Shown: positions 50,297-59,174, counted from the stretch's first letter. The stretch is 64,000 bases of DNA from Pandoraea anapnoica (GCF_902459765.1 NZ_CABPSP010000009.1:1-64000), one strand, 5' to 3'. Program-made: numbers and translations. Notes: a model not told the origin generated them from the sequence alone.

Positions 50297-50740
50297 CTAT
50301 CGTACGGACGTCGGCTCCAAAGATGGATCCTCTCCGGACCTGATTGAGATTCTGAAGTTCTTTTCTTCGGCCGCTGCTACAGTCGCGGCAATCTCGCGCA
50401 TGTCTGGCGCCGACACACCGCAGAAAAGTCCGCCGCCAGCTATCGGACCTATGCCCAAGATATGTTCTTTCGGCTCAACGTAGAATCTTGCCGTTTGCCC
50501 AGGATCAATACGGGCCGCGACTTTGCCATCGATCAAGAACCCGATCGGACACCCCGCCCCATTTCTTCCTGCGTCACGAGTAACGACGATTGACGCCGAC
50601 ATCTTGTCGGTCTTGTTCTGATAGGCATATAACCACTCAGCCGGAACCTTTTCAGCGCTACTCGCTGGAATCTGCGTCGTTGAACATGCACTCATGAAGA
50701 GCGCAAGCGCCGCGACAGCGAACGAACGAGCGTGTTTCAT
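50297..50740 (-). CDS. Phage-borne lipoprotein inserted in the tail operon
   Basis: Product of 147 aa. A signal with lipobox (AVAALALFMSAC) gives an acylated Cys19. The mature part includes EWLYAYQNKTDKMSASIVVT and IDGKVAARIDPGQTARFYVEP, a fold also seen in small DUF2846-like lipoproteins. It interrupts the K-I gene order and has its own terminator, so it is a moron. Envelope change or superinfection exclusion is possible (inference). Confidence 0.8.
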   Translation of the reverse strand: MKHARSFAVAALALFMSACSTTQIPASSAEKVPAEWLYAYQNKTDKMSASIVVTRDAGRNGAGCPIGFLIDGKVAARIDPGQTARFYVEPKEHILGIGPIAGGGLFCGVSAPDMREIAATVAAAEEKNFRISIRSGEDPSLEPTSVR

Positions 50741-50773
50741 TGGACCCCCAACAGTTGATTCTTGCCGGGAATC

Positions 50774-51487
50774 TTACCCTATCAGGGTTTTGTGCCTCAG
50801 AACACAGCGGGTGATCTCCCGCCAGTAGCCGCCATACACCTCGCGCGTCGACAGGCGTCCGTGCATATGGTGGAGCATCAGCCCCTTCCCGATGTACACG
50901 CCCGCGTGATTCGGCACGTCGGCGCGCCGCTGCATCAGGATCACGTCGCCGACATTCTCCGGCGCGTCCTGGTTCAGGTGCACGAAACCAGCTTTCGGGT
51001 AGCCATCCATGTAGAGGTTTTCCCCGTTCGCCCACCAGTCGTCACGGCGCTCGAAATCCGGCAGTTCGATTTTCATCTCTCGGGCGTAAAAATCCCGAAC
51101 GAGCGACCAGCAATCCAACACGCCGTGCGCGAACGTGCGACCGACGAGCGGAGCCCGGTAGCCGCTCGGCTCGATCGTGCGGAAGTCGTCCGCTGGCCAC
51201 GACAGGATGTGCCACGGAAGGCCAGTTGCTTCGCAGCTCACCATATCGGCCTCGCTGGGTGTCGCTGGGGCATCTGGATGCGAGTGCACGACCGCGATCA
51301 CGTCGCCCGCGTCCTCGGCGGTTACGTAGTCCTGCGGGTCCATCACGAAATGTTCCGTGCCCTGCGCAAGGTTACGGCAGGGCACATAGCGCTCGCGCCC
51401 CTTCGCTACTATTACGAGGCCACAGGCTTCGCGCGGATGTTCTTGCGCCGCGTGTTCGCGAATCGCATTCAGGGTTCTGTCTTTCAT
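50774..51487 (-). CDS. Tail tip assembly protein K (JAB + NlpC/P60)
   Basis: Product of 237 aa. The JAB/Mov34 domain (residues 1-100) has EACGL and HSHPDAPATPSEAD as metal site; the NlpC/P60 domain has the catalytic Cys in HGVLDCWSLVRDFY and His in DVPNHAGVYIG. It may cut peptidoglycan cross-links or process tail proteins during assembly. Its start overlaps the L stop. Confidence 0.93.
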   Translation of the reverse strand: MKDRTLNAIREHAAQEHPREACGLVIVAKGRERYVPCRNLAQGTEHFVMDPQDYVTAEDAGDVIAVVHSHPDAPATPSEADMVSCEATGLPWHILSWPADDFRTIEPSGYRAPLVGRTFAHGVLDCWSLVRDFYAREMKIELPDFERRDDWWANGENLYMDGYPKAGFVHLNQDAPENVGDVILMQRRADVPNHAGVYIGKGLMLHHMHGRLSTREVYGGYWREITRCVLRHKTLIG

Positions 51488-52191
51488 CAGCTCGTGCGCA
51501 CCAGGTCTGCGGCCGGAAATCCGCCATACGGCAGTTCGTTATTCTCACCAAAACGGCACTTGCAGGACGAGACGCGGCCACCGCATTTATCCAACGAAGG
51601 ATCGGCCACCGGGTTGTCGTTCTTGTCGAAGTAGGCCGCGCCCGTGTAGCCGCAATACGGACCGCGATACCCACCGATCGTGAGCCACACGCAGACGTTC
51701 GCGACAATCTGACGGCGCGGAAGCTGCTCGCCATTGAAGTCGAGCGCGCTCGCCAGCTCAAAAGTGACCGATTCGTTCGTCTCTTCCGTCTTCTGATTGA
51801 TGTACCAGAGCTCGGGGGGGAGCTGCTCATCCGGATCTGCGGTCGGGTTGCCTTCAGGAAAGTTGCGAGCGTCGAGGTATTGGCCGAGCGTGCGGAAGCG
51901 GGTCAGCTTCGCGCCAACCATGTCGTCAAGAAAGAGGCATAGCGCCGTTATCGAGCCGTCGATGTTGCCCACGGAAAGCGTGGGCGTCGGCTGCTGGCTG
52001 TCTCCGCTTCGCGCAAACCCCTCAACCTCAATCGGCCAAGGCGAAAACTCGTTGCCCTGCCACCAGATCGGGCCGAACTGCGTATGCCCGTGAAATCGCA
52101 GTACGTCACCATGCTGCTCCGTCGCGTCGAGTTGAAAAAGCTCAACAAGCGCCCCCGGCTCCAGCGTCTGAATGTCGGCGGTGATACTCAT
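51487..52191 (-). CDS. Minor tail protein L
   Basis: Product of 234 aa. LEPGALVELFQLDATEQHGD, then four late cysteines (YRGPYCGYTG, LDKCGGRVSSCKCRFG) in the pattern that binds an iron-sulfur cluster in lambda L. Tail tip component. Confidence 0.92.
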   Translation of the reverse strand: MSITADIQTLEPGALVELFQLDATEQHGDVLRFHGHTQFGPIWWQGNEFSPWPIEVEGFARSGDSQQPTPTLSVGNIDGSITALCLFLDDMVGAKLTRFRTLGQYLDARNFPEGNPTADPDEQLPPELWYINQKTEETNESVTFELASALDFNGEQLPRRQIVANVCVWLTIGGYRGPYCGYTGAAYFDKNDNPVADPSLDKCGGRVSSCKCRFGENNELPYGGFPAADLVRTS

Positions 52192-52388
52192 TGCGCAGGA
52201 AGCAGCAGCGGAAGGTCGAGTGTCGGCGGGGCGACGAACACTCCGCTTTCGACGGTATAGCCAGGAGCAACCGCCGAACTTTCGGGAAGCTCGACGGCAT
52301 CCTCAGGAATGTCCGCGCATCGCGTTTCACCATCCCAAATGACGACGTTCACTACGACGTCGTCGACGATGATTGCATAGCGGCTCAT
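52188..52388 (-). CDS. Small tail-region protein
   Basis: Product of 66 aa (MSRYAIIVDDVVVNVVIWDG). It looks like the short proteins that follow tail fibre genes (YAIIVDxxVVNVVxWDG type). ATG 52388, with GTG 52391 as alternative, after GGAG. Coupled to the glycine-rich gene upstream. Confidence 0.65.
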   Translation of the reverse strand: MSRYAIIVDDVVVNVVIWDGETRCADIPEDAVELPESSAVAPGYTVESGVFVAPPTLDLPLLLPAQ

Positions 52389-53416
52389 CACGAATACTCC
52401 AAAACAATAATGGCCCCTGGTGCGCCCATTCCTCCACTGAGCGCGCCGGAAGACGGGCCTTGGACATTCCCACCGCCTCCCCCGCCGTACCCCGTCCCAG
52501 CAACTCCGGCCCCTACGATGGTGCTGAGACCGCCACCGCCTAAATGAGAACAGCCCCCAGCACCCAAGTTGATGCCGCCGGTAACGATGACAGAAACAGG
52601 GGTGCTAGGTTGTCCCGCTACGTTGGCAATGTTTCCGCCGGATGCACCGCCGCCAGCAGCGGGGATCGCATATGAAGCGACGCCTCCAGGTGCCCCCACA
52701 ACGCCACCCAAACCACCCAGTGCCGAAACCCCCGCGAAACTTGACGTCCCTCCAGCACCACCGGCTGCGCCCGTCCCTCCGGAACCGGCCGCACCCACAA
52801 CGAACGATGCACCTGAGAATCCCGAGGTAAATCGATGTTCTGCGTAGCCGCCACCACCACCGCCGCTTCCGCTAGAGTTTTGGCCGGAACCAGTGGCTGG
52901 GCTACCGGCACCACCTCCGCCACCACCCTGAACTCGCACGACAATGCTCGTAGTGCCTGGTGTGGGTGTGTATGTACCACTCGATGTGAATGTCCGAATA
53001 CCAATCAAGCGACCAGATATCGAGGCTGACGGGTCGACAATGTTTGTCCCGTCCGAATACACGCTCACCGTCTGGCCGGGTCGAATATCAACTGCGGTCG
53101 AGCCAGTCGAAGTCTTAAACGTGAGTGCATAGGCGCCGGTCGTGCTGTTTCTTACAAGGTAGCGTTGTGGGGGAGACGGCGGAACTGTGACGACTCTTGC
53201 CCCCGTCAGCACGCCAGACAAATCAATGACGCCGGCGAGGGCGTCAGCATCAGTCAAGGCAATTGTCCCTGCGCCGCCGACGTCCTTGGTCAGCTTTCCC
53301 TGCTCTCTCAAATACAGCTCGTCAAAGTTCGCGTTTGTCTTCGTGAACCCAGAGCGGGTTGTATCGCCGTCGGTGCCACCCGGGGGCGTCCCAAGATTGA
53401 TAGTTTGCTTCGTCAT
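52388..53416 (-). CDS. Glycine-rich tail fibre / adhesin-like protein
   Basis: Product of 342 aa. Residues 1-45 (INLGTPPGGTDGDTTRSGFT, KTNANFDELY) are the N-terminal attachment segment common in phage fibres. From about residue 165 it is packed with glycine tracts (VQGGGGGGAGSP, SGGGGGGYAEH, GYGGGGGGNVQG) separated by short variable stretches, ending APGAIIVLEYS. Such glycine-rich domains fold as polyglycine-II bundles in tail adhesins such as the S16 type. It probably binds a host receptor. Confidence 0.8.
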   Translation of the reverse strand: MTKQTINLGTPPGGTDGDTTRSGFTKTNANFDELYLREQGKLTKDVGGAGTIALTDADALAGVIDLSGVLTGARVVTVPPSPPQRYLVRNSTTGAYALTFKTSTGSTAVDIRPGQTVSVYSDGTNIVDPSASISGRLIGIRTFTSSGTYTPTPGTTSIVVRVQGGGGGGAGSPATGSGQNSSGSGGGGGGYAEHRFTSGFSGASFVVGAAGSGGTGAAGGAGGTSSFAGVSALGGLGGVVGAPGGVASYAIPAAGGGASGGNIANVAGQPSTPVSVIVTGGINLGAGGCSHLGGGGLSTIVGAGVAGTGYGGGGGGNVQGPSSGALSGGMGAPGAIIVLEYS

Positions 53417-53755
53417 TTATGGAGCGAACGTTTGCTGGAGCGTTGCGCTGATCGTGAAGACTTGGTTGCCCTCACCGGATATGGAGAACGTCTCGCAGTA
53501 GAAGAGGCCCTGCACGCCAAGGGGCGGCGTCCAGTAGAATGACTTGTAGCCCTGATGCCGGTCCAAGAAGTCCCTGAGCGGCTGGATTTTTTCCTTCGTG
53601 TTCGTGCTATTTACGGTCCATGACGCAACCGATGTGTTCAGCCCATCACCCACGCGCTGCTCATACCCGTCACCAAACTGCGCCTTACGAGTGCGAAAGT
53701 TCGTGGTTCCCGATGATCCAACCTTGACGCAGAAATCGAACGTTTCAATTGCCAT
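53417..53755 (-). CDS. Minor tail protein M
   Basis: Product of 112 aa from ATG 53755 (MAIETFDFCVKVGSSGTTNF). KAQFGDGYEQRVGDGLNT and DFLDRHQGYKSFYWTPPLG are typical for the M family. Starts within the tape-measure stop (TGATG). Confidence 0.92.
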   Translation of the reverse strand: MAIETFDFCVKVGSSGTTNFRTRKAQFGDGYEQRVGDGLNTSVASWTVNSTNTKEKIQPLRDFLDRHQGYKSFYWTPPLGVQGLFYCETFSISGEGNQVFTISATLQQTFAP

Positions 53756-55872
53756 CAGCCGCCCCCAGTGCGAGCGCGCCACAGAAGACCTCCCTGCCGC
53801 TGCTGTCGCGAAATCTCGTCGACAACGGCAGATCGGATCGCCTGAGAAAGCTGCCGCCCCGTTCGATCGGAGTCCCCGCCAGATTGCGAAGCGGCATTTC
53901 CTGAGTTATCCACGTTCGTGACAACGCTTACCGATACGCCACCGGCGCTCGGCACCGACGGGAGGATCGTTCCTGAGGTGCTTGGCACGAACAGTTCAGC
54001 TTGCTTCTCACCGACGATGTACGGCTTTCCCGCCGTCACGGGGCCGCCGGAAGCACGCATGCTGACCTGCGAGATAAGGTCATCGAGACCGGCTTGCGTC
54101 TGCGGCCCGTAGACGCCGCCGACCGTTGTGCCAGTGGCATCACCATATGCGCCGAGAATTCCCGTGAACGCTGCTCCAAGCAAGCCACCTCCGATACCTC
54201 CGCCGGATAGGCCACCGAAGAGCGCCTGTGAGAGATTCGCGGCGGCTGCGTTTGCGACGGCACGCCGCAGGAAATCGAGGAAGCCTTTCAACATGCCGTC
54301 GAGACCATCCTTGAACGGATCAAACAGGAACTCGGCGAACGAAGACTGGATGTTCTGCGCGGCACTTTTGGCGAACTCATCTAGTTCGCTCTGTGCCTCC
54401 TTGGACTTGTCAGTCAGCTCGTCGAACTTCTTCTGTACCTGAGTGACTGCACGCTCATACGTCTGAGCGTCGATGAAGCCGCCTTGCAGCAGGACATTCA
54501 GCTCCTGGTAATCCTTCTGCATGCGCTCGAACGGCGACAGTGTGTCCTCGTAGACTTTCTTGCCTTTGGAGATCAACTCCTGCCGCTGGCGCTCCTGCTC
54601 GACGCCGTCCTTCGCAAGGTCAACTAGCGTGGCCGCCGTTAGGATCTGATCCTTTTGCGCCTGCGTGACGGTGCCGAGCCGTCCGGACTGGATCATCGCC
54701 AAGGCTTCCTCAGCGCTCGTCAGGGTCTGCACCGTAATGACCTGCTTTTGCAGGCTTTCGATGTAGCGATCAGCCTCGCTCTTCTTGTCCTTCGCTTCCT
54801 TCGGCGTCTTCTCCCGACCGCTCGTATAATCGAGAACTGGCTTGGTGCCATTGACCTTGCGGTCAACTTGGTCAGCCCCTCCACCGGCAGCGAGCGCGAG
54901 CGTTTGCTGACGCGCCTTGAGATATGACTGCTGCTTCTCTAGGAGGGTGATTTGAGCGCTGACCGAGCGAAAATCCCCAAACAGGAATTCGTTGACCTTG
55001 TTCCGGGTGCCCTTGGACGGGTCGAGCGCGTCGCGTTGCTCACGCAGTGTGTCGAGCTGAGCCCCGATCTCCCGCAAGCGCTTGCCGGGATCATCATTTT
55101 CGGCACCGTCCGACAATAGCCAGCCAGTCAAAGACGTCTTCCGAATATTCTGAAGAGTATCGAAGAGGCTGTTGAGCGTCGGCAGCACGTCGCTCACGAC
55201 CTCCTGCGCGAGCGTCTTCAGTTGCCCCGTCAGCTTGCTAACATTGTCCTGTAACGCTGCTGCCTGCGCTGCGGACTCCTTCGTCGCACCGGTGAAACTG
55301 TCGACGCTATCGGCCATGTCGTTCAGGACCGGCAGCAGATTCGCGCCAGACTTTCCGAACAGATCCGTAACGAGAGCTGTTTTAGCTGCACCGTCTTGAT
55401 AGTTCTGAAGACTCTTAGCGACGTCGATCAGTACCTGCGCAGGGTCGCGGAGGCTTCCCCCGGCGTCTTTTGCCGCAACACCCAGCGCCGCGAGCGCCTT
55501 ATTGGTCTTGTTCGACTCATCATCGACAGTCGCCATCCCCTTCGCAAGGCGGCCGATGGCGCTATCCACTTCGTCAAAGTTGTGGTTGAACGCCATCGTC
55601 GACTGCTGGATCTTCGACAGGTTCTCCACTGATGCGCCGGTCTTCTGAGCGGCATCATCCAGAGCGGCCAACTGATCGATCGCATTCTTTCCGATCAGTA
55701 CGGCAGCGCCACCGGCAGCAGTGAGCCCGAGGCCAATTCCGACGCCCAGGCGTGCGAACGCTGCATCGATCTCCTTGGCTCGCTTCTCGGCAAGCTTCGC
55801 GGCACGGTTTACGTCCGTCTCAAAGCTGCCGGTCTTGGCGAGAAGATCGACTGTGATCGTTCCAATGCTCAT
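53755..55872 (-). CDS. Tail length tape measure protein
   Basis: Product of 705 aa. TITVDLLAKTGSFETDVNRA at the N-terminus, long helical and coiled-coil regions (KLTGQLKTLAQEVVSDVLPT, KFDELTDKSKEAQSELDEFA), a hydrophobic stretch near residues 535-590 (AVANAAAANLSQALFGGLSG) and RASGGPVTAGKPYIVGEK near the C-terminus, typical of lambda H-like proteins. Its length sets the tail length. Confidence 0.94.
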   Translation of the reverse strand: MSIGTITVDLLAKTGSFETDVNRAAKLAEKRAKEIDAAFARLGVGIGLGLTAAGGAAVLIGKNAIDQLAALDDAAQKTGASVENLSKIQQSTMAFNHNFDEVDSAIGRLAKGMATVDDESNKTNKALAALGVAAKDAGGSLRDPAQVLIDVAKSLQNYQDGAAKTALVTDLFGKSGANLLPVLNDMADSVDSFTGATKESAAQAAALQDNVSKLTGQLKTLAQEVVSDVLPTLNSLFDTLQNIRKTSLTGWLLSDGAENDDPGKRLREIGAQLDTLREQRDALDPSKGTRNKVNEFLFGDFRSVSAQITLLEKQQSYLKARQQTLALAAGGGADQVDRKVNGTKPVLDYTSGREKTPKEAKDKKSEADRYIESLQKQVITVQTLTSAEEALAMIQSGRLGTVTQAQKDQILTAATLVDLAKDGVEQERQRQELISKGKKVYEDTLSPFERMQKDYQELNVLLQGGFIDAQTYERAVTQVQKKFDELTDKSKEAQSELDEFAKSAAQNIQSSFAEFLFDPFKDGLDGMLKGFLDFLRRAVANAAAANLSQALFGGLSGGGIGGGLLGAAFTGILGAYGDATGTTVGGVYGPQTQAGLDDLISQVSMRASGGPVTAGKPYIVGEKQAELFVPSTSGTILPSVPSAGGVSVSVVTNVDNSGNAASQSGGDSDRTGRQLSQAIRSAVVDEISRQQRQGGLLWRARTGGG

Positions 55873-56183
55873 ACTCGGCGCCCCGCTGCGCGGAAAATGT
55901 CAATATCTGCTTGGGTGTGTTTCGGCTTTTCAGCGGCACTCGGCTGCAACCATTCGAGGCGCTTGCGCATGGTGTCTTCCGGGTCGTCGCCCGAAGCCAT
56001 AGCGCCCGCGATAAGTGCTGCGGGCCTGTGAAACCGGTGATAGTCGTCAAACGGCCATGCTTGGTAGAACTCGGCCCAGCGCTGGAATTCCTGGTCGCCC
56101 ATCGCCGCTTTCCACTCGGCGACCGTGCGGCCACCGAGAGCCAGCGCCAGAACGTGCCAAAGCCATTCCTCGCCCCGGGCCAT
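55869..56183 (-). CDS. Tail assembly chaperone T (made as G-T fusion)
   Basis: Product of 104 aa (MARGEEWLWHVLALALGGRT). In lambda-like phages T is made by -1 frameshift at the end of G. Here the frame is open across the end of G, and a GGGAAAC heptamer lies just upstream in the correct register. A direct start at ATG 56183 (TAATG overlap) is also possible. Confidence 0.82.
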   Translation of the reverse strand: MARGEEWLWHVLALALGGRTVAEWKAAMGDQEFQRWAEFYQAWPFDDYHRFHRPAALIAGAMASGDDPEDTMRKRLEWLQPSAAEKPKHTQADIDIFRAAGRRV

Positions 56184-56512
56184 TATGCGTTTCCCGGTTC
56201 GTCCTCCTGGCGCTTGTTCAGTTCGAGCGCGACAGCAAACAGACGCTCCAGCACGCCCTCTTCGAGGTCCTTCGCCTTTTCAAGCGAGAGTGCCGCTTTG
56301 CCATCGGCATCGCAGAGGCTGGCCGCGACAAGGACGTGATACGCCATCCCGCGATCGTCGATCGAGGGAGATCGTAGGCAGTTCAGGAAGCGTTGGTAGT
56401 CATAGGACGACACGCGACGGAAATACAGCTTGTGCGTCGAGCCGTCCTTGAGTTGGACGTCCTTGCCGACGACCTCGGGGCTTACGAAAAACGATTTGTC
56501 GAGCATGCTCAC
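56183..56512 (-). CDS. Tail assembly chaperone G
   Basis: Product of 109 aa (MSMLDKSFFVSPEVVGKDVQ, STHKLYFRRVSSYDYQRFLN). Position between tail tube and tape measure and size fit G of lambda-like siphophages. Ends EDEPGNA just after the slippery site. Confidence 0.85.
   Translation of the reverse strand: MSMLDKSFFVSPEVVGKDVQLKDGSTHKLYFRRVSSYDYQRFLNCLRSPSIDDRGMAYHVLVAASLCDADGKAALSLEKAKDLEEGVLERLFAVALELNKRQEDEPGNA
56189..56195 (-). promoter_or_regulatory. Programmed -1 frameshift site GGGAAAC
   Basis: The minus-strand heptamer reads G GGA AAC in the G frame, the X XXY YYZ form needed for -1 slippage, 2 codons before the stop. After slippage the frame continues into the T protein. Confidence 0.75.
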
Positions 56513-56513
56513 C

Positions 56514-56996
56514 TCACACCGTGCTCAGGTCGAACGACACCTTGCCGGAGCGCTGGATCGTGATCGTGCCCTTCCAAATGTCGTTGCCCTGGATGTCGAT
56601 GTTGATATCCGACACATACCCCTCGAAGATCGCCGAAGCGCGCCCAGTGACCGGCTGCAAAGTGCCGTTGCTGTCGACGGTCGGCGCCGTCGTCCCGTCG
56701 GACGAATAGATGCCCCACGACACGGTTGCACCGCTGTCCTTCAATGCAAGCAGGTCTTCGTGGGCAACCTCGTTTTTGTGGACGTTGAACGCCACCGAGA
56801 CTTGCCCCGGGTTACCGAGACCTGCCACGAATTCACGGTCGCCGGTGTTGTCGAGGCACGTGATATCAATCTGGTCACGTGCACCGCCGAGCCCGGAGAT
56901 CGACGTAGCACATACGACGCGCTCGACCGTATGGGCCGTCGGCTTGACGAAGTAGAGTTCGGTCCCTTGGGACTTGATGATTTCTTCAGCGGCCAT
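56514..56996 (-). CDS. Major tail tube protein
   Basis: Product of 160 aa: KSQGTELYFVKPTAHTVERV, SISGLGGARDQIDITCLDN and EGYVSDINIDIQGNDIWKGT match the lambda V / tail tube family of Burkholderiales phages. Stop and G start are 2 nt apart. Confidence 0.88.
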   Translation of the reverse strand: MAAEEIIKSQGTELYFVKPTAHTVERVVCATSISGLGGARDQIDITCLDNTGDREFVAGLGNPGQVSVAFNVHKNEVAHEDLLALKDSGATVSWGIYSSDGTTAPTVDSNGTLQPVTGRASAIFEGYVSDINIDIQGNDIWKGTITIQRSGKVSFDLSTV

Positions 56997-57014
56997 TCTC
57001 GGCTCCAGAAAAAG

Positions 57015-57036
57015 AAAAACCGCCTGGAGGCGGTTT
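57015..57036 (-). terminator. Terminator-like hairpin before the tail tube gene
   Basis: AAACCGCC and GGCGGTTT form an 8-bp stem with a 4-nt loop, followed by T-rich sequence on the minus strand. Confidence 0.75.
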
Positions 57037-57059
57037 AGTACAAAGCAATTCGGTTACTG

Positions 57060-57422
57060 TCAGCGCGGCAACCACCAATCGAAGACCATGGAGATTCGAT
57101 ATTTCTCGGTCTGAGCGTCGCGCTCGTCGGCCACATACCCGACGCACAGGGCGTACGGCTCCAAGGCTGCACGAACTGCGGCGGCGAGCAACTCAACCTC
57201 GGCATCGTCTTTGGACCAGCAGTCGACCTGCGCGCGAAACTGATCTGCACACGCGCCTTCAAGCGCGTTCTCAGGCGCGCCGCCAGGGAACGAAAAAGTC
57301 AGATACGGAGAAGCAACACCTTGGGGCGCACTGCCATGCCGATACGCCCGTACGGGCGACGTTCCGACAAGGTCAGTGACCGCCGCGCTCGCTGAGAGCG
57401 CCTTGAATACCTTCGGGTACAC
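57060..57422 (-). CDS. DUF3168 tail completion protein
   Basis: Product of 120 aa (MYPKVFKALSASAAVTDLVG). PYLTFSFPGGAPENALEG and RAQVDCWSKDDAEVELLAAA are typical of DUF3168, the tail terminator family in HK97-like phages. Confidence 0.85.
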   Translation of the reverse strand: MYPKVFKALSASAAVTDLVGTSPVRAYRHGSAPQGVASPYLTFSFPGGAPENALEGACADQFRAQVDCWSKDDAEVELLAAAVRAALEPYALCVGYVADERDAQTEKYRISMVFDWWLPR

Positions 57423-57433
57423 GTCCGCTCGCC

Positions 57434-57946
57434 TTATGCTTGACTGGACTTCGACAGCCGCCGAATGACCCTGTCGATTCCCTGATTCAATTCGTAGACC
57501 ACTGTGCTCAACGCCTGCTCACGAGCGGCGAAGAACGCCGGAGCCATCCAAGGCGTTGGCGCACGCTGCTCGGTGCCGAATTCCAGGTATCGAGCCGTCA
57601 TGATCGTCTTGATTTGGTGCTTCTCGCGAAGCGTTTCCGGATACACATACTTCTTGCTCCGGCTGATGAGCACGCGATAGCGCTCGTTCGCACCACTGCG
57701 CTGGGGGTTCGGATCACGCCGAACCGCAATCGACTGTGCAAGCAGGTCGGTGGAAACGTAGTGATCAGGGTCGGGCTTCCGTACGATCGCGCGGACCTGG
57801 CGCTGCGCCTCCTTCTGGATGACGACGGCCCCCTTGCGCAAAGCCGTCTTCACCGGTCCGCCACGTTTCGAGACGATCTCGGCCGGCAGGCTCTTGAGCG
57901 CCGCCAGCGTGCCGTCTAAGCCGTGGAGTGTTCTGGTGTCAGCCAT
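57434..57946 (-). CDS. HK97 gp10-family head-tail protein
   Basis: Product of 170 aa. LDGTLAALKSLPAEIVSKRG, KTALRKGAVVIQKEAQRQV and ARYLEFGTEQRAPTPWMAPA are the usual gp10 blocks. Joins head and tail. Confidence 0.88.
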   Translation of the reverse strand: MADTRTLHGLDGTLAALKSLPAEIVSKRGGPVKTALRKGAVVIQKEAQRQVRAIVRKPDPDHYVSTDLLAQSIAVRRDPNPQRSGANERYRVLISRSKKYVYPETLREKHQIKTIMTARYLEFGTEQRAPTPWMAPAFFAAREQALSTVVYELNQGIDRVIRRLSKSSQA

Positions 57947-58274
57947 CGAGTACGCCAGCCTTCACCATCAGCGTCATGTCGTGGCGCCCGGTTCGATCCA
58001 AGATCGGCGGCGCGATGATCGACCATACTTGCCCATCCCAGAACACGCGCATGACCGATGTCACACCCGGCAGGTAGCGAATGATGAATCGTCCATCGGC
58101 TTCGGCATGCACTGTGCCAGACGCGGCAAACTCACGCCCCGGACCGGCCTTAAACTCCGCTGGCACTTCGTCCTGAAACAAAGCCCACGTCGTCGATACC
58201 GCGCCGGTCTCTGGATCCTGCGTGACCGCCTTTTGGTCGATCCGGATTCGCTGACTCAGTCTCGGACCAAGCAC
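57939..58274 (-). CDS. Head closure (head-tail adaptor) protein
   Basis: Product of 111 aa from GTG 58274, which has GGGAG 6 nt upstream; the longer frame would overlap the next gene. LGPRLSQRIRIDQKAVTQDP, VPAEFKAGPGREFAASG and RHDMTLMVKAGVLDG fit the SPP1 gp16-type head closure family. Confidence 0.85.
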   Translation of the reverse strand: MLGPRLSQRIRIDQKAVTQDPETGAVSTTWALFQDEVPAEFKAGPGREFAASGTVHAEADGRFIIRYLPGVTSVMRVFWDGQVWSIIAPPILDRTGRHDMTLMVKAGVLDG

Positions 58275-58275
58275 G

Positions 58276-58587
58276 TCAGACTCCCAGACCGACGCGATAC
58301 GGCATAAGAAGCGTTTCGGCAGACCTGCGCAGAGCGTCGATCTCCGAAGCCGTCGCGGCTTCGTACTTGCCGCGAACGAGAATAGAGACTGCCGTAACGA
58401 CGTCAGGTTCGACATCCGCACCATCAGGATCTGAGGACTGCACGTCTTGCATCGGCAATGCCGCCAGATTCATGAAATGGATGGCCTCCCGCTCGGAGGC
58501 GTCGAGATGCCTTTGCAGCATGTCGTCGTCCGCGTCATGGATTACTCGCAGATCCTGCTTGACGACTTCCAGTTTGATGATGCTCAT
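58276..58587 (-). CDS. Head-tail connector (gp6-like)
   Basis: Product of 103 aa from ATG 58587 (MSIIKLEVVKQDLRVIHDAD). DDDMLQRHLDASEREAIHFM and ILVRGKYEA follow the gp6-like connector family. Two nucleotides separate it from the head closure start. Confidence 0.85.
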   Translation of the reverse strand: MSIIKLEVVKQDLRVIHDADDDMLQRHLDASEREAIHFMNLAALPMQDVQSSDPDGADVEPDVVTAVSILVRGKYEAATASEIDALRRSAETLLMPYRVGLGV

Positions 58588-58604
58588 GCGCCGCCGTTTA
58601 GGCC

Positions 58605-59174
58605 TCATTCAGAAAGGCATGACTCCAGGGTGCGCCTGGGGAACGAAGAGAGCGCAGTCTGCCGACTGCAATTTATGACCGGCGTGTTGCGCAAGCGCGC
58701 AGCCACGTTGGCGAAATGATGCGGCCAGTGTTCCAACGATCCGGCGTTGCCTAGGCCCTTCGGATGGTCTCCGTGCCAGTGTGCTCGACCGTGTGTTCGT
58801 TGGACGTCATAGCCCAACAACAGAATGGAACAAGCCCCCCAGTGGGCCGCCAGCAAAATCGCGCCAGCACCTGAGTTCTTGCTCAAATCCCACCGGACCC
58901 GCTCCACATCCTTGACGCCGGACGCAACGGTAACGCGAGCCCCGGCACACGCGGCTTTAACTTCACTGCCGTACATGTCCCACCAGTCCTTATCCATCGC
59001 ATACACGGCGTCAGCCCATGGGGCGGCGCGAAACGACGAATTTACGACGACGACCCGCCGCCCTTCTTGTTTGCTGCGCCACGCGCGGACTGCTTCGCAG
59101 TCGGCTGCTTCGAGGCTTGGGCCGCTTGCGATGCAGACGACTGTTGCGTTTCGCCAGCGGCCGTCGGAGGGACG
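58605..59174 (-). CDS. MptE-like / DUF115-type protein with disturbed 5' end
   Basis: The frame is open from 59174 and encodes about 190 residues with VVCIASGPSL, RRVVVVNSSFRAAPWADAVY, MDKDWWDMYG and NSGAGAILLAAHWGACSILL LGYD (Rossmann-like, as in MptE/sialyltransferase-like proteins). The first in-frame start codon is only GTG 59006, after two conserved blocks. Just upstream GTG 59178 with GGGAG fits if one base is removed. So either a one-base frameshift, an unusual start, or a sequence error is present. It overlaps the neighbouring gene by over 130 nt. Confidence 0.6.
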   Translation of the reverse strand, partial: RPSDGRWRNATVVCIASGPSLEAADCEAVRAWRSKQEGRRVVVVNSSFRAAPWADAVYAMDKDWWDMYGSEVKAACAGARVTVASGVKDVERVRWDLSKNSGAGAILLAAHWGACSILLLGYDVQRTHGRAHWHGDHPKGLGNAGSLEHWPHHFANVAARLRNTPVINCSRQTALSSFPRRTLESCLSE

